Source: Balneicella halophila (GTDB lineage Bacteria; Bacteroidota; Bacteroidia; Bacteroidales; Balneicellaceae). Taken from it: 64,000 nucleotides of DNA. The notes under the pieces were generated by a model, which saw nothing but the letters and a program-made list of their open reading frames with translations, was not told where the DNA came from and did not search any database. Of the stretch, positions 46,594 to 55,946 are shown one piece after another. Positions within the stretch are counted from its first letter, which is position 1. The number at the start of each line of letters is the position of its first letter. Location: assembly GCF_003096835.1 (NCBI RefSeq), contig NZ_QENZ01000003.1, positions 248,001 to 312,000 on the forward strand, read 5' to 3'. The position numbers were made by a program, and so were the translations under genes.

Positions 46594-47517
46594 ATGAAAA
46601 GATTCTTACCCATCATACTTTTACTAATAATTTCATTAGCCTGGGGAGCATCCTTCTCGGTAAGATTCGAGGCTCTAAAAGCTTATTCAGACACGCAAGT
46701 TGCACTTTTCCAAATCTTCGGAGCAGGAATCTTTTTCCTTCCATTAATGTGGAAAACTGCAAAAAAACTTAGCAGAGAGAATTTTCCCATCTTATTCCTA
46801 TCTGGATTTTTAGGGAATGTACTCACTTCTGTATTTTATGCACTAGCACAGTCTCGCACAGATGTTTCCGTAACAAGCATTCTAAGTGCACTGGGACCCA
46901 TCGTTGTTTTTATAGAGGGCATATTAATCTACAAACAACGGTTCTCGCTGAGTGCTTTACTCGCCTTGTTATTAGGGTTACTGGGAGTTTGCATATTAAT
47001 ATTTGGAGATTCCATAGCATTTAATATTGACCCTTTCTCATTAAGTTTCCAGGAGAGTTTATCCTTTCAAAACACTTCCTTGTTGGGAATATTTTATGTA
47101 CTCATGGCGGTAATAGCAGGTTCAAGTAATATTGTTTTGATTGGATATGCCATGCCTAAACTATCAGGAACTGAAATTGCTACGATTACATTCATGATTT
47201 TTGGTCCCATAGCTTTTGTTTTTCTACTGGGAACAAACTTCAGCAGTGCATTAGAAAGCGAGGCGTTCGCACATAGTAGTTGGATGCTTGTCTTATTGGC
47301 ATTTATTACATTTATAGGTACGGTTGGATTTAACGAACTCATTAAACGCTCATCTCCGCTACTAGCCTCATTATCAACGTATCTTATTTTATTTATTGGA
47401 GTTGCTATGGGTGTATTTCTGACAGGTAGCGAATTCGAATGGAAACACTTTTGGTCTATTATTTGTATCTTTATCGGAGTATATTGGATAAACAAACCAC
47501 AAGTATCCAATTCATAA
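46594..47517 (+). CDS. DMT/EamA family transporter
   Basis: A 307-residue inner-membrane protein with ten hydrophobic helices in two EamA repeats (about 3-130 and 165-300). The start SLAWGASFSVRFEALKAYSD has the family's WG(A/S)xF motif. These proteins export amino acids, nucleobases or other metabolites; the substrate cannot be predicted here. Third gene after the S4 and DUF4924 genes. Confidence 0.9.
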   Translation: MKRFLPIILLLIISLAWGASFSVRFEALKAYSDTQVALFQIFGAGIFFLPLMWKTAKKLSRENFPILFLSGFLGNVLTSVFYALAQSRTDVSVTSILSALGPIVVFIEGILIYKQRFSLSALLALLLGLLGVCILIFGDSIAFNIDPFSLSFQESLSFQNTSLLGIFYVLMAVIAGSSNIVLIGYAMPKLSGTEIATITFMIFGPIAFVFLLGTNFSSALESEAFAHSSWMLVLLAFITFIGTVGFNELIKRSSPLLASLSTYLILFIGVAMGVFLTGSEFEWKHFWSIICIFIGVYWINKPQVSNS

Positions 47518-47529
47518 GCGGATTACATC

Positions 47530-48573
47530 ATGAAAAAGCTCATCGGAATACTACTCGTACTTTGCAGTATCACAGTAACCAATGCAAAAGAAGAAACTAT
47601 CACTAAAACTATTGATGCTACAGGAATAGAAATTCTAAAGATTGATAGCAAGTATGGTAAAATTATCATTGAAAATTGGGATAAGCAAGAAATTGCTATA
47701 GAAGCCATCATAAGTGCCCAGAGCAAGAAAGAAGAAACGATGGAGAAAATGCTGAGAAATGTCAGCGTAAAAATTAATGATAAAGGAAACTACTTAGATG
47801 TAAGTACTAATTTCGGCACTTTTTTTTCTTTTATTAAATTTTCAAACAAACTATTTAATAATGGTGATTTTTCTATCGATTATTATATCAAAATGCCTAA
47901 TAATATTTCGTTAGATATTTCATTGCACAATGGAGATATTATTCTGTATGAAAGAGATGCTGATGTAAGACTAAATCATAGCTCTGGCTATATTTCCTCA
48001 CAAACAATCCACGGAAAAAGCTCTTTTGAACTAAAAGACAGTCATCTGAAAATAAGCCAAGTAGGTGATTTATCTTTTAATACAAGAAACAGCAGTTTAA
48101 TGATTGAAAAGGCAAACTTGCTAAAAGGGGAAAGTTATAATTCGAAATTAGAAATTGGCGAAGTTGGCACTTTTGATGCGAAATCGATGAGAGATGAATT
48201 TAATCTAAGACAGGCATCACAAATTATTGTAAACAGTACGCTCACAGACATTGTCGTTGATAGATTGGACATGTCAGGAATTTTAAATCCTGACTATGGT
48301 TCTGTGACGATAAAAGAAATAACTCCTAATTTTGACGAATTGAAGATGAATAGCAAGGGAGCTCAAGTCTCAGTGTTTTTAGGAGACACGCCAGCAAATA
48401 TAGCGATTAGTCATCATTCTTCTACTAAGATGCTAATTCCTGAAAATCTTGGGATAAATATGAGGTTCGGGGAAACTCAAAAGGATTTTATTACTACTGG
48501 AACTATTGGCGACCCCACAGCCCCCAGCCAAATCCTTATTAATGCTAGAGGGGGCAGTCTTCAATTGCAATAA
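47530..48573 (+). CDS. Secreted beta-helix protein, DUF4097-like
   Basis: A 347-residue protein with a signal peptide (cleavage after VTNAK, about residue 19) and repeated short beta strands (for example IDSKYGKIIIENWDKQEI, LHNGDIILYERDA) like the putative-adhesin DUF4097 fold. Such proteins often accompany anti-sigma or envelope-stress genes, but none is adjacent here. It follows the DMT gene after 12 bases and ends before a bidirectional hairpin. Function unknown. Confidence 0.7.
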   Translation: MKKLIGILLVLCSITVTNAKEETITKTIDATGIEILKIDSKYGKIIIENWDKQEIAIEAIISAQSKKEETMEKMLRNVSVKINDKGNYLDVSTNFGTFFSFIKFSNKLFNNGDFSIDYYIKMPNNISLDISLHNGDIILYERDADVRLNHSSGYISSQTIHGKSSFELKDSHLKISQVGDLSFNTRNSSLMIEKANLLKGESYNSKLEIGEVGTFDAKSMRDEFNLRQASQIIVNSTLTDIVVDRLDMSGILNPDYGSVTIKEITPNFDELKMNSKGAQVSVFLGDTPANIAISHHSSTKMLIPENLGINMRFGETQKDFITTGTIGDPTAPSQILINARGGSLQLQ

Positions 48574-48596
48574 AAACTCTCTTATAGTGATATCAT

Positions 48597-48633
48597 AAAA
48601 AAGTGGATAAGAATATTTCTTACCCACTTTTAA
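48597..48633 (+). terminator. Bidirectional terminator between converging genes
   Basis: AAAGTGG-A-TAAGAA pairs with TTCTTA-C-CCACTTT (one mismatch) around a short AT loop. A runs precede it and T runs follow it on the plus strand, so it can end transcription of the DUF4097-like gene and of the OsmC gene coming from the other side. Confidence 0.75.
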
Positions 48634-48660
48634 AATTGCCATATTTAGCAATTATTAGAA

Positions 48661-49098
48661 CTATTCAGTAACTGCTACTTTTATTACAGTTTCATTCTCA
48701 ATATTATCAGCTACAGGACAACGTTTCTCTGCTTCATGAATAAGTGCTTCTTTTTCATCTTTTGATAATGATGGAGCATCAAGCTTCACTGATAGACGTA
48801 GCTCGGTAAATCCAGCTCTACCCTCTTCGGTATTTCCCATTAAGAATGCTTTGTCAATATCACCTTCAAGATTAACCTCCATATTCTTAACTTCGAGTTT
48901 CCGCTGATTTGCAATAATACGAGTAATAGCACATAGACAGCCTGCTAAACCAGACAGATAATACTCTAAAGGATTAGCACCTAAATCTGAGCCCCCAGCA
49001 GCCTTTGGTTGATCTATCACCATATCATGAGAAGCCTTAATGTCTGTTTTGAAAGTGCTACCCATTGTAGCTGTTACTTTCATTGTTGAAGTTGCCAT
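48661..49098 (-). CDS. OsmC family peroxiredoxin-like protein
   Basis: A 145-residue protein with the OsmC/Ohr fold. The core helix GLAGCLCAITRIIANQRK carries one of the redox cysteines, and EKRCPVADNI the second. This two-Cys arrangement suits a thiol-dependent hydroperoxide reductase. It begins with beta strands (MKVTATMGSTFKTDI) as in YhfA-type OsmC. Single gene; no OhrR regulator nearby. Confidence 0.9.
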   Translation of the reverse strand: MATSTMKVTATMGSTFKTDIKASHDMVIDQPKAAGGSDLGANPLEYYLSGLAGCLCAITRIIANQRKLEVKNMEVNLEGDIDKAFLMGNTEEGRAGFTELRLSVKLDAPSLSKDEKEALIHEAEKRCPVADNIENETVIKVAVTE

Positions 49099-49147
49099 AA
49101 TGTTTGTTTTTTAAGTTAAAAAAATACTTATCTTATTCTATTTAAGC

Positions 49148-50338
49148 TTAGGAAATCACACCTAATTCTTTACCAATTTTAAGAAATGCCTCAGCAGCCT
49201 TATCTAAATGCTCTTTCTCGTGTCCTGCAGAAAGCTGAATACGAATACGAGCTTGTCCTTTTGGTACTACAGGATAATAGAATCCAGTTACATAAATACC
49301 TTCGTCTAACAGCTTAGCAGCAAATTCTTGTGAAAGTGGTGCATCATATAGCATCAGTGCCAGAATTGCAGATTCTGTAGGTTTTATATCAAATCCTGCA
49401 CTACTTAATTTATCTTTGAGATAAGATGCATTATCCATTAATTTATCACGCAAATCTGTAGATTCTTCCAACATATCAAACACTGCAATTGAAGCACCAA
49501 CAATTATTGGAGTCAATGAGTTTGAAAACAAATAAGGACGAGAACGTTGACGCAACATATCGATAATCTCTTTCTTCCCTGTAGTGAAACCACCCATAGC
49601 ACCACCTAAACCTTTACCTAGCGTACTGGTAATAATATCTACTCTATCCATACAGTTGTGATGCTCATGAGTACCACGTCCAGTTTTACCAATGAAACCA
49701 GAAGCGTGACTGTCATCTACCATTACCATAGCATCATACTTCTCTGCTAAATCACATATCTCATTTAGCTTAGCAATATCACCATCCATTGAAAATACAC
49801 CATCAGTAACAATAATTCGGAATCTTTGTTCTTGTGAAGCTTTTAATTGCTCCTCTAAATCCTTCATGTCAGCATGTTTATAGCGGTATCTAGCTGCTTT
49901 ACACAAGCGTACTCCATCAATAATAGAAGCATGGTTCAATTCATCAGATATAATCGCATCTTCTTTAGTTAATAATGGTTCAAAAACACCTCCATTAGCA
50001 TCAAAACAGGCAGCATATAAGATGGTATCTTCCATTCCAAAAAACTTAGCAATCTTTTCCTCTAGTTCTTTGTGAATATCCTGTGTTCCGCAGATAAAAC
50101 GAACAGAAGACATACCATATCCTCTTTCATCTAACACCTTGTGAGCTGCCTCTATCACTTTAGGATGAGAAGACAACCCCAAATAGTTGTTTGCACAAAA
50201 GTTTAAAACTTCCTCGCCGGTGCTTACTTTAATAGCCGCCGACTGAGGAGTAGTAATAATACGTTCTTTTTTATATAATCCCGCATCTTTAATCTCTTGT
50301 AATTCTTGTTGTAAATGATCTTTAAATTTACCGTACAT
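49148..50338 (-). CDS. kbl: Glycine C-acetyltransferase (2-amino-3-ketobutyrate CoA ligase)
   Basis: A 396-residue PLP enzyme of the alpha-oxoamine synthase family. The PLP lysine is in [14 protein letters not shown], the cofactor-stacking His/Asp in [12 protein letters not shown], and [12 protein letters not shown] lies near the N-terminus. It cleaves 2-amino-3-ketobutyrate to glycine and acetyl-CoA, the second step of threonine breakdown. Threonine dehydrogenase is not next to it. The FabK-like gene lies 15 bases upstream. The serine palmitoyltransferase/AONS alternatives are less likely given overall similarity to Kbl. Confidence 0.93.
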   Translation of the reverse strand: MYGKFKDHLQQELQEIKDAGLYKKERIITTPQSAAIKVSTGEEVLNFCANNYLGLSSHPKVIEAAHKVLDERGYGMSSVRFICGTQDIHKELEEKIAKFFGMEDTILYAACFDANGGVFEPLLTKEDAIISDELNHASIIDGVRLCKAARYRYKHADMKDLEEQLKASQEQRFRIIVTDGVFSMDGDIAKLNEICDLAEKYDAMVMVDDSHASGFIGKTGRGTHEHHNCMDRVDIITSTLGKGLGGAMGGFTTGKKEIIDMLRQRSRPYLFSNSLTPIIVGASIAVFDMLEESTDLRDKLMDNASYLKDKLSSAGFDIKPTESAILALMLYDAPLSQEFAAKLLDEGIYVTGFYYPVVPKGQARIRIQLSAGHEKEHLDKAAEAFLKIGKELGVIS

Positions 50339-50353
50339 AACCTATGCTTTATT

Positions 50354-51304
50354 TTATAATTTATGATATTTTTTTACATTATCTAATGCTTTATTGTAAG
50401 TAGAAATAATATCGTCCATTATTTCTTGTACCGTTTCTACTTTGTCAAGCTTGGAAGCAATTTGACCAATTTCTAATTCTCCCTCTTCCAAGTCTCCTTC
50501 AAAGATACCTTTTTTTGCTCTTCCTTTTCCTAAAAGTTCTTGCAATTCTTCTTTTACACCTCCTTTATTTTCCATCTCAAAAACCTTTTCAAAGAAGGCG
50601 TTCTTTATGAGTCTTGTAGGTGCTAATTTCTTTAGTACTAATAGGGTTTCTCCCTCATCGGTTTTTATCACTTCTTTCTTGAAAAGCTCATGAGAGGAGG
50701 ATTCCGCACAAACTGCAAAACGACTTCCAATTTGCACACCATCAGCACCAAGTATTTGAGCTGCTAATAAACTCTCGCCTCCATACATTCCTCCGGCAGC
50801 TAATAATGGAGTGCTCACTTCTTTAGTGACTTTTTGCAACAAAGGAAAACTAGCAGTCTCTTCTCTACCGTTGTGTCCGCCGGCCTCAAAACCTTCTGCT
50901 ACAATTGCATCTACTCCAGCATCTTCACATTTTTTTGCAAAGAAAGTGCTCGAAACTACATGAGCTACCTTAATTCCATGCTCTTGTAAAGTTGGTGTCC
51001 ATTTTTTAGGACTTCCGGCAGAAGTAAAAACAATAGGCACCTTTTCTTCAATGATGATATCCATTATTTTTTCAATCTCCGGATACATTAAAGGAACATT
51101 TACACCATAGGGTTTTGAAGTTGCCTTCTTCATTTTTTGAATATGTTCTTGCAACACTTCAGGATGCATAGATCCAGCTCCTAATAGTCCTAAACCACCT
51201 GCTTCACTCACAGCACTTGCAAGCCTCCAGCCACTACACCACACCATTCCTGCTTGTATTACAGGATATTTAATTCCAAATAATTCACAAATTCTATTAC
51301 TCAT
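50354..51304 (-). CDS. FabK-like flavin enoyl reductase / nitronate monooxygenase family
   Basis: A 316-residue FMN-dependent TIM-barrel protein. Signatures: YPVIQAGMVWCSG (about 12-24), GFEAGGHNGREE (about 140-151, with the catalytic His), LLAAGGMYGG and GADGVQIGSRF. The family includes nitronate monooxygenases and the FabK enoyl-ACP reductase of fatty acid synthesis. The EAGGHxG form favours a FabK/2-NPD class I-like member. The two functions cannot be separated by eye. It is upstream of kbl by 15 bases. Confidence 0.82.
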   Translation of the reverse strand: MSNRICELFGIKYPVIQAGMVWCSGWRLASAVSEAGGLGLLGAGSMHPEVLQEHIQKMKKATSKPYGVNVPLMYPEIEKIMDIIIEEKVPIVFTSAGSPKKWTPTLQEHGIKVAHVVSSTFFAKKCEDAGVDAIVAEGFEAGGHNGREETASFPLLQKVTKEVSTPLLAAGGMYGGESLLAAQILGADGVQIGSRFAVCAESSSHELFKKEVIKTDEGETLLVLKKLAPTRLIKNAFFEKVFEMENKGGVKEELQELLGKGRAKKGIFEGDLEEGELEIGQIASKLDKVETVQEIMDDIISTYNKALDNVKKYHKL

Positions 51305-51435
51305 TTTTCTCTTTTTCTAATTCCTCTTGTAAAATTAATATAATCTTATAAAATAAGATAGTATTTGTTCTATAACAGACTTAAAACCTCACATTAACTT
51401 TAAACATATGAACACAAATAAATTAGATATTGTTG

Positions 51436-51443
51436 TATATTTG
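51436..51443 (+). promoter_or_regulatory. -7 promoter box of nhaD
   Basis: TATATTTG lies 26 bases upstream of the ATG at 51469 and inside a longer TTG-initiated frame, which is therefore rejected. Confidence 0.6.
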
Positions 51444-51468
51444 CATGCATAATCCAAAAAATTACACT

Positions 51469-52824
51469 ATGATTAGCTTAGTTGTCGCCATTTTTATCAT
51501 TGGTTATTTGTGTATCGCTTTTGAACATCCACTTCGTCTAGACAAGACCGCACCAGCCTTATTAATGGCTGCACTTTGTTGGGCGGTCTATGCCATAGGG
51601 TTTAGAAACTCTGGTATGCCTCTGCTCGACATGAATACACACCAAGAACTTTTTTATGACCCCTCAATAGGACATGAAAGTTTTGACTCTTTTCTACAGG
51701 TTCTTCTTCATCATTTAGGTAAAACTGCAGAAATTCTGATTTTCTTGATTGGTGCGATGACTATTGTTGAAATTATTGACTTACATAATGGATTTGCCAT
51801 CATAAAACAGTGGGTAAAAACAAGAAATAAAAAGAAACTACTTTGGATTGTTGCTATTTTAGCATTTGTTCTATCTGCTATTATTGATAACCTTACAGCA
51901 ACTATCGTATTGATTACGATATTACGAAAATTAATTCATGATAGACCTACACGTCTTTGGTATGCGGGATTAATTGTAATTGCGGCTAATGCCGGAGGTG
52001 CTTGGTCTCCAATTGGGGATGTAACTACTACAATGCTTTGGATAGCTAATAAAACTTCTGTCGCATTACTTATCGAACATTTACTATTGCCTTCAGCTAT
52101 TTGTATGTTAGTCCCAGTAATTATAGCTTCTATGCTTCCTCCATTCAAAGGGGATATTCCTGAGGCTCCTGCTAATTCAGAAGAAGAGCTTTTATTGAGT
52201 AGTAAAACGATATTATTCCTTGGATTAGGTGGTATTTTATCTGTGCCTTTTTTCAAAACATTTACACATTTGCCACCATGGGTAGGAATGATATTAGCAT
52301 TGAGTATTGTTTGGCTGGTCTCTGAATATGTTATTCCTGAAAGAGACTGGACACATGAAAAACGTCGAAAATATTCTGTCCATAAAGCTTTAGCGAAAAT
52401 TGAGATGAATAGTATTTTGTTCTTCTTAGGAATCTTGATGGCGGTTGCCGCACTAGAAAGCATAGGTGTGTTATTCCATGCACAAGAATGGCTTACAGAA
52501 ACAGTCCCAAATACCAATGTTGTCATATTATTGCTTGGAGTAGCCTCTGCTATTATCGACAATGTTCCATTGGTTGCTGCATCTATAGGAATGTATGGTT
52601 CTGCTTTTCCAATTGATCATTCTGCTTGGCACTTTATTGCCTATGCTGCAGGAACAGGAGGTAGTATGCTCATCATAGGTTCTGCTGCTGGTGTAGCAGC
52701 TATGGGAATGGAGCGAATTAATTTCATTTGGTATTTGAAAAAAATCACTTGGTTGGCTGTTTTAGGATATCTAGCTGGTGCTTTGGTATTCTATTTGATG
52801 TTTGGAGTACACGTAGCCGGATAG
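51469..52824 (+). CDS. nhaD: Na+/H+ antiporter, NhaD type
   Basis: A 451-residue inner-membrane antiporter with about 12 helices. Conserved NhaD segments are seen: FVLSAIIDNLTATIV, GGAWSPIGDVTTTMLW, ASAIIDNVPLVAASIGMY and TGGSMLIIGSAAGVAAMG. Paired IIDN motifs carry the ion-binding Asp residues. It exchanges cytoplasmic Na+ (or Li+) for protons, useful at high salt or alkaline pH. The exbB gene follows after 13 bases. Confidence 0.95.
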   Translation: MISLVVAIFIIGYLCIAFEHPLRLDKTAPALLMAALCWAVYAIGFRNSGMPLLDMNTHQELFYDPSIGHESFDSFLQVLLHHLGKTAEILIFLIGAMTIVEIIDLHNGFAIIKQWVKTRNKKKLLWIVAILAFVLSAIIDNLTATIVLITILRKLIHDRPTRLWYAGLIVIAANAGGAWSPIGDVTTTMLWIANKTSVALLIEHLLLPSAICMLVPVIIASMLPPFKGDIPEAPANSEEELLLSSKTILFLGLGGILSVPFFKTFTHLPPWVGMILALSIVWLVSEYVIPERDWTHEKRRKYSVHKALAKIEMNSILFFLGILMAVAALESIGVLFHAQEWLTETVPNTNVVILLLGVASAIIDNVPLVAASIGMYGSAFPIDHSAWHFIAYAAGTGGSMLIIGSAAGVAAMGMERINFIWYLKKITWLAVLGYLAGALVFYLMFGVHVAG

Positions 52825-52837
52825 TAAATCTATTTTT

Positions 52838-53479
52838 ATGAAACAAAGTTTTTTAGAATTTGTAACAGGTGGAAGCTGGTCAGGCAATTTATTAATGCTT
52901 GTACTTTTTGCACTCTCCATTGTTGCCGTCTATATATTTGCTGAACGAATTATTATTTTACAAAAAACGAAAAAAGAAATCCAATCTTTTGTAAAAAATA
53001 TGCATGGATTGATTTCTAACAATAAACTTAATGAAAGCATGGATCTTGTACAAAATCATGATTCAATAGCTGCTATCGTTCTTAGAAAATCCTTACAAAC
53101 CATCGGAAAAAGAGACATCGGAATTAACGAAGCGAATCTAGTCATAGATACTATTGGCAATAATGAGATTACGCAATTGGAAAAGGGCTTTTCCATGCTT
53201 GCCAGTATTGCAGGAGGTGCTCCAATGATTGGTTTTTTAGGTACTGTAATCGGTATGGTACAAGCTTTCTACGAAATGTCCGCACAAGAAGGGGGAAGCT
53301 TTGAAGTGGCTGCACTATCTCAAGGTATTTATACTGCTATGTTTACAACGGTAGGTGGTCTAGCCGTCGGTATTATCGCCTATTTTGCCTATAATTACTT
53401 AATTTCTCGATTGAAGAGAATAACTATCGCTTTGGAAGCTGTTAAGATTGACTATATTGAGCTTAGAAATCATCAATAA
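52838..53479 (+). CDS. exbB: MotA/TolQ/ExbB proton channel protein
   Basis: A 213-residue inner-membrane protein with one N-terminal helix (about 18-38) and two more (about 115-140 and 165-190). The core GGAPMIGFLGTVIGMVQAF and GIYTAMFTTVGGLAVGI are the TolQ/ExbB hallmark. With ExbD it turns the proton gradient into work at the outer membrane (TonB or Tol system). It overlaps exbD by one base. It follows nhaD, with no TonB gene next to it. Confidence 0.93.
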   Translation: MKQSFLEFVTGGSWSGNLLMLVLFALSIVAVYIFAERIIILQKTKKEIQSFVKNMHGLISNNKLNESMDLVQNHDSIAAIVLRKSLQTIGKRDIGINEANLVIDTIGNNEITQLEKGFSMLASIAGGAPMIGFLGTVIGMVQAFYEMSAQEGGSFEVAALSQGIYTAMFTTVGGLAVGIIAYFAYNYLISRLKRITIALEAVKIDYIELRNHQ

Positions 53480-53865
53480 TGGCTATTAGTCCCAGAAATA
53501 AAATTGACCCTAATTTCAGCGTATCATCAATGACTGATATCATTTTCCTGTTATTGATTTTTTTTATGGTAAGTTCTACCTTTATTCAAACTAAAGGCAT
53601 AATGGTGGATAAGCCAGAGAGTAAAACGGCTACTTCCGAACCAGTTATTGTTATTATTTCTATTGATAAGGATGGAGAGTATTTTTACGAACAAGAACGA
53701 GCATCCTTGCAAGAGATAGAGAGTAAGTTAGCCTTAAAAAAACGTATTGATAAAGATGTTTCAATTTCAGTAAATGCTGAAAAAACAGTCCCTATTCAAA
53801 AATTGGTAAATCTTATGGATATTGCACGACGAAATGAATTGAAAATTGTATTGGCGACAAAATAA
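53479..53865 (+). CDS. exbD: ExbD/TolR family protein
   Basis: A 128-residue protein with an N-terminal helix (about 17-38) that carries the key Asp in SMTDIIFLLLIFFMV, followed by a periplasmic domain (about 50-128). It forms the channel with ExbB. Translation is probably coupled through the TAATG overlap at 53477-53481. It ends 10 bases from the convergent EnvC-like gene. Confidence 0.93.
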   Translation: MAISPRNKIDPNFSVSSMTDIIFLLLIFFMVSSTFIQTKGIMVDKPESKTATSEPVIVIISIDKDGEYFYEQERASLQEIESKLALKKRIDKDVSISVNAEKTVPIQKLVNLMDIARRNELKIVLATK

Positions 53866-53875
53866 GTTATACTCC

Positions 53876-55045
53876 TTATTTTTTTCTAAGCCAATATTTG
53901 GGATTTTGTCTTGAGGTATTCTTCCATATCTGTAATTTCATTACAGTGGCTCCGTCGCTACCCGTTGCAATCTTACCCAAACTTTGTCCTGTTTGTATTT
54001 TATCACCCTTCTTTACATAAAGATTAATCAGATTTGCGTAAACACTTAGGTAAGAGCCATGTTTGATTATCACCGTACTATTCAGTCCTGGGATACTTAA
54101 TACTTGCGACACCTCACCATTGAAAACCGCTTTACAAGTACTTCCTTTTTGTGCAGTAATGTCAATACCATCATTTCTTACTTTGACTGTTTTCAATATG
54201 GGATGAGCATGCTCACCAAATGCTGAAGAAATAAAACCATCCACAGGCCATGGGAGTTTTCCTTTATTCGCAATAAAGGATTTTCCTAACTGAATATCTG
54301 CTTTTGTAGGAGGCTTTTTTCTCTCTTTCTTCGCAGTTCGTGCAATAAGTTTTTCTATCTGCTTCTTTAAGTTTCGTTCCCGTTGCTGTTGTACTTTTAG
54401 GCGAGAAAGCAAGTCTTTTTCTTTTGCCTTTAATCGGTTTATTTCTTTCTGCTGTTCTTTCTTTTTAGCATCTAATGTTTGCTGAGCCTGTTGCTCCTTT
54501 TCAACTAAACTCTCTTTCTCTGTTTTCAGTGCTACAACCTTTTGAACATTCTCATTGACACTGTCTTTTAGGTTTTTAAGTACAGAAAGTTGATTGTAAG
54601 TATAGTCGTTAACCTGCTCAAAATATTTATATCTATTATAAGCCTGTGAAAAATCTTCTGATGCAAAAATATAAATCCATTTGTCGAGAGTTCCATTTTG
54701 ATAATATGCACTCACAAGCAGTTCTCCATAAACTTTCTTCAGTTTCTCCTGTTTATCATTAAATACTTGTATTTGTTTGTTCGAATGATCAATAGCTTTT
54801 TGTAACTCTTCCACTTCATCACGATAGAGCTTTACAGAAGTCTCACGAGTCTTAATATCTTGTTGCAGTGCTTTTAATTTTGATAATGAACTGCTTTGCT
54901 TTGTTCTTACGCTTTTTAATATCTTGTTCGTATATTCTAATTCTTTTTTATTCTTCTCTTGCTTTTTCTTTAAGTCAGAAACATTCTGGGCATTGAGGTT
55001 TCCAATGCCCAAGCATAGTAGCATTATGAGGAAGAATTTATTCAT
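53876..55045 (-). CDS. EnvC-like murein hydrolase activator with degenerate LytM domain
   Basis: A 389-residue secreted protein with a signal peptide (cleavage after NLNAQ, about residue 20), a very long coiled coil (about 24-245, Lys/Glu/Gln-rich) and a C-terminal LytM/M23 fold (about 260-389, PVDGFISSAFGEHAHPI). The zinc ligands are lost: HxGxD reads NDGID, the active-site YAHL reads YANL and the final HLH reads KLQ. Like E. coli EnvC it cannot cut and should activate an amidase at division. FtsEX is not adjacent. Last gene of the dut operon. Confidence 0.9.
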   Translation of the reverse strand: MNKFFLIMLLCLGIGNLNAQNVSDLKKKQEKNKKELEYTNKILKSVRTKQSSSLSKLKALQQDIKTRETSVKLYRDEVEELQKAIDHSNKQIQVFNDKQEKLKKVYGELLVSAYYQNGTLDKWIYIFASEDFSQAYNRYKYFEQVNDYTYNQLSVLKNLKDSVNENVQKVVALKTEKESLVEKEQQAQQTLDAKKKEQQKEINRLKAKEKDLLSRLKVQQQRERNLKKQIEKLIARTAKKERKKPPTKADIQLGKSFIANKGKLPWPVDGFISSAFGEHAHPILKTVKVRNDGIDITAQKGSTCKAVFNGEVSQVLSIPGLNSTVIIKHGSYLSVYANLINLYVKKGDKIQTGQSLGKIATGSDGATVMKLQIWKNTSRQNPKYWLRKK

Positions 55046-55940
55046 GTATTTCTTCGTACTTTTTACTGATTTTAAAAGGAAAACTTAAATTTTCTTTATT
55101 CACCTCTAAATCATAGACTGTAATAGTCAGAACAATCTTCTCAAATTGTCTTTTATTATCCTTCAGTAACTCACGTTGAACTGTAGTCGTTATTTTCTGG
55201 GGAAATAAATCCTTTTCGTTATATTCTTTATAATCATTATACTTCAAATTCAGACTTACGGTCTGTTGCCCTTTGTTAGCACCAAAAAGCTGTGTATCAT
55301 ACACATCTACACTTTCCAGGCGCATTAGGTCTGGTGTTATTCGTAGAATTTGTAAAGTGCTTCCCTCCATTCCAGTAAGATCTTTATATTCTTTCCAGTA
55401 TTGTTTGTTTTTCCATTTTTTGGAATAAAAAAGATAGTGCGTTTTTGTTTTTTTCCCTTTAAAATTACGATGAAATGGAATGTCTTTTTCTATTCTGTAC
55501 TCAGGCAATCGATTTGTAAAGATACTCTGGACTAAATCAAAGTCTAATTCTAAATTAAAACGTTTATTCAGATACTCATAATTTGTAATCATATATTCCC
55601 GATGCAGTCTATCAATAAAAGCGACAGTGTCAGGAGTTAATTTTACTCGCATACCTTCCATACCCATTTTTGATATGGAGAGCCAGATAATACTATCTTT
55701 TAGGATTCTTACACTGCCTCTGAATTCTTGCTTTTTACCATCATGCTCATAGGAAATATTGATTTTTTTAATATTCAGTGTGTTAAAATCTAAATAATTC
55801 TCCACTGTTTCCCTGTAGAGTTTTGCATCACTCATTCCCCTAAGTCGCTTGGACTCTCGCTTAACATCCTTACCTTGGCGCACTGCACAGGAACTTATCA
55901 GTGCAACAAACAGAATCACTATAATTGTTTTTAACTTCAT
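55038..55940 (-). CDS. DUF4292 lipoprotein
   Basis: A 300-residue lipoprotein with lipobox ISSC (Cys about residue 18) and a beta-strand-rich body like LolA/LolB folds, with KMGMEGMRVKLTPDTVAFIDR (split here as KMGMEGMRV and TPDTVAFID). I recognise DUF4292, a Bacteroidota envelope family of unknown function. It overlaps the EnvC-like gene by 8 bases and follows the TPR gene after 6 bases. A lipoprotein-handling or envelope role is inferred from fold and location. Confidence 0.85.
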   Translation of the reverse strand: MKLKTIIVILFVALISSCAVRQGKDVKRESKRLRGMSDAKLYRETVENYLDFNTLNIKKINISYEHDGKKQEFRGSVRILKDSIIWLSISKMGMEGMRVKLTPDTVAFIDRLHREYMITNYEYLNKRFNLELDFDLVQSIFTNRLPEYRIEKDIPFHRNFKGKKTKTHYLFYSKKWKNKQYWKEYKDLTGMEGSTLQILRITPDLMRLESVDVYDTQLFGANKGQQTVSLNLKYNDYKEYNEKDLFPQKITTTVQRELLKDNKRQFEKIVLTITVYDLEVNKENLSFPFKISKKYEEIHE

Positions 55941-55946
55941 AGGATA

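Noticed and set aside
51343-51359. Short perfect hairpin ATCTTAT/ATAAGAT between the FabK-like gene and nhaD
   Set aside because: It is purely AT-rich, lacks a T tract, and is not close to a definite promoter element. Chance occurrence is likely.
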